Part shown: positions 1-5,688 of the stretch, one piece after another
Numbering within the stretch: the stretch's first letter is position 1
Layout of the letters: each line of letters opens with the position of its first letter
Assembly (NCBI GenBank): GCA_019120475.1
Contig: DWVA01000311.1
Location: forward strand, 1 to 5,688
Source: Candidatus Blautia intestinipullorum
GTDB taxonomy: Bacteria; Bacillota; Clostridia; Lachnospirales; Lachnospiraceae
Direction: 5' to 3'
DNA: 5,688 bases
Position numbers and translations under genes: made by a program
Notes under the pieces: generated by a model
Database searches by the model: none
The model's input: the letters and a program-made list of their open reading frames with translations, nothing else
Told to the model about the DNA's origin: nothing

Positions 1-1127
1 ACATCCTTTTCCCCCTGGGACAGCTCATATGGATGCTTCCAGTCCACAGTAGGAAAACAGGAATCCAAAAGAGTATATTCTTTTCCGTCCGGCAGAGTAA
101 TGGTCCCTTTTTCCGGATCGATCCTGTGAAGAAGGCAGCGGTCCTCCATATGAAATTCTTTTCGCTTTTTCAGAAGCTGGCCTTCCAGCTTAAACTGGAT
201 CACCGCAATGGCCTTATGCATTTTTCTGCTCAGTTCCTGCTCCGTTACACTGTAATTTGCCGTACCTTTGATCTCAAAGACGCTGCAGGGATCGTCCCGG
301 TAAGCTTCCATCGCAAAGGTAGCCAGAGGGATCATGTTGATCCCATATCCGTCTTCCAGAATATCCAGGTTTCCATAGCGGATACTGTTGCGGATCACTG
401 TCGCAATACAGGCCGGCTGTCCTGCCGCCGCGCCCATCCATACAACGTCATGGTTCCCCCACTGGATATCAAGGGAATGATATTCCGACAGGCGCTCCAT
501 AATAAAATGGGGCCCCGGTCCTCTGTCGTAAATATCCCCCAGAATATGAAGATGATCTACAACAAGGCGCTGGATCAGCTCCGCCAGGGCGATGATAAAA
601 TTCTCCGCCCTCCGTATATCTATGATCGTATTGACAATGGAGTTATAATAGGCTTCTTTGTCCAGAACCTCCGCTTTTTCTGTGATCAGCTCTTCGATCA
701 CATAGGCATAATCCGGAGGAAGTGCCTTGCGGACTTTGGAACGTGTATATTTGGAAGCCGTCGTCTTGCACACCTCGATCAGCCGGTATAAAGTGATCTT
801 ATACCAGTTTTCCATATCCTCTTCCGTCTTTTTTACAAGCTGGATCTTCTCCCGGGGATAGTAGATCAAAGTGGCCAGGGCCCGTTTGTCGCTGTTGCTT
901 AAGGTATGGCCGAACACATCGTTGATCTTTTTTCTCACAGCCCCTGAACCGTTGCGCAGCACATGGGAAAACGCCTCGTACTCCCCGTGGAGATCAGACA
1001 TGAAATGCTCCGTCCCTTTGGGAAGATTCAGAATGGACTGAAGATTGATGATCTCTGTGGACGCCTTTCCTATAGTAGGATACAGTTCTGCAAGCCTTTG
1101 CAGATAACGCAGTTCTTCTTTTCTCAT
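1..1127 (-). CDS. fbp: Fructose-1,6-bisphosphatase class III, 3' end cut off by the window edge
   Basis: The enzyme hydrolyses fructose 1,6-bisphosphate to fructose 6-phosphate and phosphate, the committed step of gluconeogenesis, in the cytoplasm. Translating the minus strand from ATG at 1127 gives 375 uninterrupted residues. They begin MRKEELRYLQRLAELYP and carry the family signature INLQSILNLPKGTEHF (about 27-42). The metallophosphoesterase motifs appear in order: SDLHGEY (44-50, metal ligands D45 and H47), GDIYDRG (197-203, D198 and D201) and GNHD (224-227, N225 and H226). The stretch from about 317, with EKGTITLPDGKEYTLLD, also fits the family. Bacillus-type class III enzymes have roughly 640-670 residues, so about 270-290 C-terminal residues, including further metal ligands, lie beyond the left edge. 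The start is supported by AAGGAG seven bases upstream and by the family-like N-terminus. It lies 58 bases downstream of polC on the same strand. No frameshift or missing residue is seen in the visible part. Family assignment is very secure. Confidence 0.96.
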   Translation of the reverse strand, partial: MRKEELRYLQRLAELYPTIGKASTEIINLQSILNLPKGTEHFMSDLHGEYEAFSHVLRNGSGAVRKKINDVFGHTLSNSDKRALATLIYYPREKIQLVKKTEEDMENWYKITLYRLIEVCKTTASKYTRSKVRKALPPDYAYVIEELITEKAEVLDKEAYYNSIVNTIIDIRRAENFIIALAELIQRLVVDHLHILGDIYDRGPGPHFIMERLSEYHSLDIQWGNHDVVWMGAAAGQPACIATVIRNSIRYGNLDILEDGYGINMIPLATFAMEAYRDDPCSVFEIKGTANYSVTEQELSRKMHKAIAVIQFKLEGQLLKKRKEFHMEDRCLLHRIDPEKGTITLPDGKEYTLLDSCFPTVDWKHPYELSQGEKD

Positions 1128-1134
1128 ATTCCTT

Positions 1135-1140
1135 CTCCTT
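1135..1140 (-). promoter_or_regulatory. Ribosome binding site of fbp
   Basis: The minus strand reads AAGGAG here, followed by a seven-base spacer (AAGGAAT) and then the ATG at 1127-1125. This near-consensus Shine-Dalgarno site fixes the fbp start and suggests efficient translation. Confidence 0.88.
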
Positions 1141-1147
1141 TATCTTA

Positions 1148-1176
1148 GCATACCGTAACCCCCACACGGTAACTGC
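1148..1176 (-). other. Intergenic inverted repeat (hairpin) between polC and fbp
   Basis: TACCGT (1151-1156) and ACGGTA (1166-1171) form a perfect six-base-pair stem around a nine-base loop. GCA (1148-1150) and TGC (1174-1176) can add three more pairs across a two-base bulge. In the minus-strand RNA the loop is G-rich (GUGGGGGUU). The hairpin begins nine bases after the polC stop codon and ends seven bases before the fbp Shine-Dalgarno site. In the direction of transcription it is followed by TAAGATAAAGGAG rather than a U-run, so it is not a canonical intrinsic terminator. It could be an intercistronic processing or stability element, or have no function. The repeat is seen directly; any function is inference. 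Confidence 0.45.
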
Positions 1177-1185
1177 AATTTTCTT

Positions 1186-4100
1186 TCAGGCAATGATCCC
1201 GTCAAAAAGTGAAAACTGGTTGGACTGGGGAATGTCTCCGAACAGTCCCAGATCATCCATAAGATCTATCACGGTCTTGCTGACCTTTGTTCTGTCTCTG
1301 AAATCGTCTTTTGAGAGAAATTTTCCGTTTTTCGCGGCTTCCACTACCGCCTCCGCAGCTTTGTCCCCCATTCCCTCAATGGAATTCAGAGAAGGCATCA
1401 GCTTGCCGTCTATGATCTGAAAGCGGTCCGCCTTGGCCCGGTAAATATCAATCGGCATAAATTCAAATCCTCTGGCGTACATTTCCTGGACGATCCTCAT
1501 ATCTCTGATAGAGTCCTGCTCCTTCTTTGAAGCCGCGTCTCCCTTTTTCCGGAGTTCCGCAAGGTAGTACTCCAGGCGTTCTCTTCCCATACACATGGTC
1601 TCATAGGAAAACGCCGTTGCCCGGATGCTGAAAAACGCCGCGTAATAGGCAAGAGGCCGGAATACCTTAAACCAGGCGATCCTGTAGGCCATCATAACGT
1701 AAGCCGCCGCATGCGCCTTAGGAAACATATATTTGATCTTCTTACAGGACCAGATGTACCACTCCGGAACATTATGCTCCCGCATTGTAGCCTCCCATTC
1801 TTCCCGAAGGCCCTTTCCCTTACGGACGCTCTCCATGATCGTAAACGCCAGGCTGCTTTCTACCCCCATGCTGATAAGATAGATCATGATATCGTCACGG
1901 GTACAGATAGCAGTCGAAATCGTTGCCTTTCCCTCCTGGATCAGCACCTGGGCGTTTCCCAGCCATACGTCAGTTCCATGAGCCAGCCCCGCAATACGGA
2001 CAAGATCTGAGAAATATTTCGGTTTTGTGTCTATGAGCATCTGCATGGCAAAGTCTGTACCGAACTCCGGGACTCCAAGACATCCCAGCTTGCAGCCGCC
2101 GATATCCTCCGGCGTGATCCCCAGCGCCTGTGTCCCGGCAAACAGGGACATCACGTCCTTCTGGTCCAGCGGAACCTCCTTTGCATCCAGCCCGGTAAGA
2201 TCCTCCAGCATACGGATCATGGTAGGATCATCGTGTCCCAGTATATCCAGCTTCAGAAGGTTTCCGTCAATGGAGTGATAATCAAAATGCGTTGTGATGA
2301 TATCGCTGTTTTCATCATTGGCCGGATGCTGGACGGGAGTGAATTTTTCGATCTCCTCCCCTTTCGGAAGAACAATGATCCCTCCCGGATGCTGTCCCGT
2401 AGTCCTGCGGATTCCCGTACATCCCTGGACGATCCTGTTGATCTCGCAGTATCTTTTATGCTGTCCTCTCTCTTCAAAATAATTCTTTACATAGCCGAAG
2501 GCTGTCTTTTCCGCCAGCGTACCTATGGTTCCCGCCTTAAACGTCTGCCCCTTTCCGAAGATCACCTCCGTATACCTGTGGGCATTGCCCTGGTATTCGC
2601 CGGAAAAGTTAAGGTCGATATCCGGCTCTTTATCTCCTTTAAATCCAAGGAAAGTTTCAAAAGGAATGTCAAATCCTTCTTTTTTCATTTTTGTTCCGCA
2701 GTGCGGACAGTTTTTATCCGGCATGTCGCACCCTGCCATACCGCCGAATTTTTTTACCTCCGGAGAATCGAAATCGCTGTATTTGCACTTCGGACAGATG
2801 TAATGGGGCGGAAGAGGATTTACCTCTGTGATCCCCGACATAGTGGCTGCCAGGGAAGAACCTACCGATCCCCGGGAGCCCACAAGATACCCGTCCTCGT
2901 TGGACTTATGCACCAGCTTCTGCGCAATGATATACATTACCGCGTATCCGTTGGAGATAATAGAGTTCAGCTCCTTGTTCAGCCTTTCTTCAACAATCTG
3001 CGGAAGTTTCTCTCCGTATATCTCATGTGCTTTCTGAAAGCACATTTCTTTTAAATCTCTGTCTGAATTCTCAATGACAGGCGGAAATTTGTCCGGATGG
3101 ATGGGAGAGATCTTCTCGATCATATCCGCGATCTTATTTGTGTTGGTGATCACTACCTCCTCGGCCTTTTCACTTCCCAGATAAGCAAATTCCTCCAGCA
3201 TCTCCTCTGTGGTCCTCAGATACAGAGGAGCCTGGTTGTCCGCATCGGAAAAGCCGTTTCCCGCCATGATGATCCTCCGGTAGATTTCGTCCTGAGGATC
3301 CATAAAATGGACGTCGCAGGTAGCCACCACAGGCTTCTGGAACTGTTCGCCCAGCCTTACGATTTTTTTATTAAGTTCTATCAGATCTTCTTTTGAATTT
3401 ACTGTGTCATTTTTCTCATCAGCGATCATAAACGCGTTATTGCCCAAAGGCTGGATTTCAAGATAATCGTAAAAATCCACCAGCCGGGCGATCTCCTGCT
3501 CCGGAGCATTCCGCAGAAGCGCCTGGTACAGTTCCCCCGCTTCACAGGCGCTTCCGATCAGAAGGCCGTCCCTGTGTTCAAGGAACACACTTTTCGGCAC
3601 TCTGGGCCTTCTTCTGTAATATTTCAGATGAGACTGGCTGACAAGCTTATAAAGATTGATCCTTCCTGTTTCGTTTCTGGCAAAGATCACGGCATGGTAG
3701 GTAGGCAGTTTCTTAATGGTGTCCACAGATACGCTTCCCTGTTTGTTCAGGGCGTCCAGATCATAAATGTCACGTTCCTTGAGCATCTCCACAAACTTTA
3801 CAAATATATCCGCCGTACAGGCCGCATCGTCAACGGCTCTGTGATGATGGCCCAGCGGCACGCCTACCGCCTTGGCGACGGTGTCCAGCTTAAAACGGTT
3901 CAGAGCCGGAAGAAGAAATCTGGCCATTCCCACAGTATCCACATAAGTAAAATCCTGAGGGATCTCCTGCGTCCTGCAGTTTTCTATGATAAAGCTCATA
4001 TCAAAATCCGCATTATGGGCTACCATTACCGCCCCTTTGCAGAATTCCATAAACTCCGGCAGGACCGTTTGGATATCGGGCGCCTCCATTACCATAGCAT

Positions 4101-5646
4101 CATTGATGCTGGTAAGCTGCTCGATCCGGTAAGGTATCGGTACTTTCGGATTTACAAATGTGGAAAAACGATCTGTTATCACGCCGTTTTCCACAAGAAC
4201 CGCTCCGATTTCAATAATCTGGCAGCTCAGCGGAGAAAATCCTGTTGTCTCAATGTCGAAGACCACAAAACGCCCGTCCAGAGACTGCCCTCTGCTGTTG
4301 GTGACGATTCCCTTAAGGTCATCCACAAGATAGGCTTCCATGCCGTACAGCACCTTAAAATCCGAATCCTTTGGAACGCATCCTCCCCAGGCGTCAAAGC
4401 AGTGATTCGCTTCCGGAAAAGCCTGAACTACGCCGTGATCGGTAATGGCGATGGCTTTATGCCCCCACTCATAGGCTCTCTTTACCAGGGCTTTGGCATC
4501 GGTCACTCCGTCCATATCGCTCATTTTCGTATGACAGTGTAGCTCCACCCTTTTCTGTGGGCTTGTATCCATCCGCGTGCTGGTAAAGTCCGCGATCTTC
4601 TTGATCCCTGCCACAGAACCTATGGTCAGTTCGCTGTCAAAACGGTCGATGGTAGTGACTCCCTTAAGCTTTAAAAAAGCGCCTTTTTTTATTTCCTCAC
4701 GGATTTCCGGTACCTGTTCGTTCCGGAGAAACATTTTCACTACAATAGAATCTGTAAAGTCTGTTACGGGAAATATCAGGATCGTCTTTTCATTCCGGAT
4801 CTCTCTTGCCTCTACATCCATAACCTGCCCGCGGATGATCACTTCTCCCATCTCTCCGGTGATCGCTTCCAGAGGAACTGTCTCTCCCTCAAAGTCTCTT
4901 CCATATATCACGTCAGGGTTGGAATCCCTGCGGAAGCTGCCGCGGTAATCTCCATGCTGTTCCTTTTTCTGGAAGGTTTTCTGATCTCTTTTTCCTTTGG
5001 ACGGCAGCTTTTTCTCCCCCGTCTCCTTTTCTTCCTCTGCGTTCTTTCCTGTATCTTCCTTGTCAAGCTTCGCATGCTTCAGCACGTTTTCCACTTCCTG
5101 GCGGATCTGCAGAACGGCGTTTCTCCGGTATTTGCTTTCTTTCGCCTGGGCGAACTTAAGATCGATTTTCAGATCCATCCCGCAGCGCTCGCAGAATACT
5201 TTGTGGAGATATTCCACCAGGATCTCGCTTTTTTCCCGGGCGATCACGGAGTCCGGAAGCACCAGATCCATCCTGTCGTCTTCCGTAAAAGTGATCTGCG
5301 CCCGCTTAAACAGATTATATTCCAGCATATTATAATTTCTCAGTTCCAGTTCCATGCTGGAACGATAAATTTCAAGGAAATTGTCCGGCGTATACTGACG
5401 GGAAAGATGGAACTTTTCAATCACCTTTACCTGTATGGAAATGCCGGGAAAACACTGTCTCTCAATCTGCTGCTCCAATTCAAAAATATATTTCTTATGG
5501 ATCCATCTTTCGCTTTTGATGTAGACCCACAGTCTTGTCTTGTCCGGATTGCAGGAGACTCTGGTCACAAGCACCATATCCAGAAGCTCTTGAAGCGGCT
5601 CCTTTATTTTCAGGTTTGGAAATACGTCAAAAAAGTCTTTTTCCAT
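1186..5646 (-). CDS. polC: DNA polymerase III alpha subunit, PolC type (Gram-positive replicative polymerase with built-in 3'-5' exonuclease)
   Basis: PolC copies the chromosome at the replication fork, working with the sliding clamp and the DnaX clamp loader, and proofreads its own product. Numbered from the ATG at 5646 it has 1486 residues, slightly longer than the roughly 1440 of Bacillus. Domains in order: N-terminal domain (1 to about 190); charged linker (about 192-245); OB fold (about 262-350); PHP domain opening with ELHCHT (H370, H372) and TDHG (D403, H404). A DEDDh exonuclease interrupts the PHP domain (about 460-620: D464 and E466 in FDIETTG, D549 in AHNADFD, H602 and D607 in HRAVDDA), and PHP resumes to CDVHFMDP (about 777-783). 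The polymerase core has GSRGSVGSS (923-931), a zinc module (C951, C954, C980, C983, with C973 nearby), the palm aspartates D1009 and D1011 (PDIDLNFSGEY) and D1134 (LDILGHDDP), TTGQHPGG (1082-1089) and FPKAHAAAYVMMAYR (1308-1322). A helix-hairpin-helix-like segment (about 1419-1438) precedes a C-terminal clamp-binding motif, QFSLF (1477-1481). An in-frame ATG at 5670 would add eight residues but has no good ribosome site. All catalytic residues are present and the gene appears fully functional. Confidence 0.98.
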   Translation of the reverse strand: MEKDFFDVFPNLKIKEPLQELLDMVLVTRVSCNPDKTRLWVYIKSERWIHKKYIFELEQQIERQCFPGISIQVKVIEKFHLSRQYTPDNFLEIYRSSMELELRNYNMLEYNLFKRAQITFTEDDRMDLVLPDSVIAREKSEILVEYLHKVFCERCGMDLKIDLKFAQAKESKYRRNAVLQIRQEVENVLKHAKLDKEDTGKNAEEEKETGEKKLPSKGKRDQKTFQKKEQHGDYRGSFRRDSNPDVIYGRDFEGETVPLEAITGEMGEVIIRGQVMDVEAREIRNEKTILIFPVTDFTDSIVVKMFLRNEQVPEIREEIKKGAFLKLKGVTTIDRFDSELTIGSVAGIKKIADFTSTRMDTSPQKRVELHCHTKMSDMDGVTDAKALVKRAYEWGHKAIAITDHGVVQAFPEANHCFDAWGGCVPKDSDFKVLYGMEAYLVDDLKGIVTNSRGQSLDGRFVVFDIETTGFSPLSCQIIEIGAVLVENGVITDRFSTFVNPKVPIPYRIEQLTSINDAMVMEAPDIQTVLPEFMEFCKGAVMVAHNADFDMSFIIENCRTQEIPQDFTYVDTVGMARFLLPALNRFKLDTVAKAVGVPLGHHHRAVDDAACTADIFVKFVEMLKERDIYDLDALNKQGSVSVDTIKKLPTYHAVIFARNETGRINLYKLVSQSHLKYYRRRPRVPKSVFLEHRDGLLIGSACEAGELYQALLRNAPEQEIARLVDFYDYLEIQPLGNNAFMIADEKNDTVNSKEDLIELNKKIVRLGEQFQKPVVATCDVHFMDPQDEIYRRIIMAGNGFSDADNQAPLYLRTTEEMLEEFAYLGSEKAEEVVITNTNKIADMIEKISPIHPDKFPPVIENSDRDLKEMCFQKAHEIYGEKLPQIVEERLNKELNSIISNGYAVMYIIAQKLVHKSNEDGYLVGSRGSVGSSLAATMSGITEVNPLPPHYICPKCKYSDFDSPEVKKFGGMAGCDMPDKNCPHCGTKMKKEGFDIPFETFLGFKGDKEPDIDLNFSGEYQGNAHRYTEVIFGKGQTFKAGTIGTLAEKTAFGYVKNYFEERGQHKRYCEINRIVQGCTGIRRTTGQHPGGIIVLPKGEEIEKFTPVQHPANDENSDIITTHFDYHSIDGNLLKLDILGHDDPTMIRMLEDLTGLDAKEVPLDQKDVMSLFAGTQALGITPEDIGGCKLGCLGVPEFGTDFAMQMLIDTKPKYFSDLVRIAGLAHGTDVWLGNAQVLIQEGKATISTAICTRDDIMIYLISMGVESSLAFTIMESVRKGKGLREEWEATMREHNVPEWYIWSCKKIKYMFPKAHAAAYVMMAYRIAWFKVFRPLAYYAAFFSIRATAFSYETMCMGRERLEYYLAELRKKGDAASKKEQDSIRDMRIVQEMYARGFEFMPIDIYRAKADRFQIIDGKLMPSLNSIEGMGDKAAEAVVEAAKNGKFLSKDDFRDRTKVSKTVIDLMDDLGLFGDIPQSNQFSLFDGIIA

Positions 5647-5652
5647 CCTGTT

Positions 5653-5658
5653 CTCCTC
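5653..5658 (-). promoter_or_regulatory. Ribosome binding site that decides the polC start
   Basis: The minus strand reads GAGGAG (within AAGAGGAG), then the six-base spacer AACAGG, then ATG at 5646-5644. The in-frame ATG at 5670-5668 is preceded only by CTGCACTGGA, which is a poor Shine-Dalgarno match. The site therefore favours the inner start, and the eight codons between the two ATGs are probably leader rather than coding sequence. Confidence 0.8.
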
Positions 5659-5688
5659 TTTTCTATTCATTCCAGTGCAGAAGCTCTT

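Noticed and set aside
33..791. A 252-codon open frame on the plus strand, opposite the bisphosphatase gene
   Set aside because: The opposite strand encodes class III fructose-1,6-bisphosphatase with all expected motifs across this interval. The plus-strand product has no recognisable features.
1142..1152. An extended -10-like sequence, TATGCTAAGAT, on the minus strand just upstream of fbp
   Set aside because: It resembles an extended -10 promoter element, but a transcript starting about seven bases downstream would begin at or inside the fbp Shine-Dalgarno site, and no good -35 hexamer sits at normal spacing. Probably coincidental.
1148..1185. The intergenic hairpin read as an intrinsic terminator
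   Set aside because: In the direction of polC and fbp transcription the stem is not followed by a U-run. The T-rich tail (AATTTTCTTT) follows only on the plus strand, where there is no gene to terminate.
2233..3054. A 273-codon open frame on the plus strand, opposite the polymerase palm and zinc module
   Set aside because: It is antisense to the most conserved part of polC, and its composition follows from reading those conserved codons in reverse. No domain or translation signal supports it.
3787..4269. Whether the exonuclease region inside polC is a foreign insertion
   Set aside because: An epsilon-like DEDDh exonuclease nested in the PHP domain is the standard PolC architecture, and all catalytic residues are in place.
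3574..4542. A 322-codon open frame on the plus strand, opposite the PHP/exonuclease part of polC
   Set aside because: It is exactly antisense to strongly conserved polC sequence, shows no recognisable domain, has an unlikely H- and R-rich composition, and lacks a convincing ribosome site. It is a shadow of the real gene.

Overview
This is an ordinary housekeeping stretch of a Gram-positive, Clostridia-type (Firmicutes) chromosome, with both genes on the minus strand. PolC is the Gram-positive replicative polymerase, and the class III fructose-1,6-bisphosphatase is also typical of Firmicutes. The purine-rich Shine-Dalgarno sites, moderate GC content and style of the PolC protein suggest Lachnospiraceae. 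That family-level placement is an impression from the sequence, not a search result.

Layout, in the direction of transcription (right to left): about 40 bases upstream of polC (5647-5688) hold its ribosome binding site and perhaps the last codons of an unseen upstream gene. polC then fills most of the window (5646 down to 1186) and is complete, with every domain of the family and intact catalytic residues for both polymerase and proofreading exonuclease. A 58-base gap (1128-1185) contains a small inverted repeat and a strong Shine-Dalgarno site. The gene for class III fructose-1,6-bisphosphatase starts at 1127 and runs off the left edge; 375 of its residues are visible, a little over half of a typical protein of this family.

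The two genes are co-directional and closely spaced with no clear terminator between them, so co-transcription is plausible. Their functions, DNA replication and gluconeogenesis, are not directly linked. No mobile element, CRISPR array, RNA gene, phage remnant or unfamiliar gene was found. The long open frames on the plus strand are antisense shadows of these two genes. I saw no evidence of an undescribed system here; the findings are modest points about start choice, the intergenic hairpin and the polC linker.
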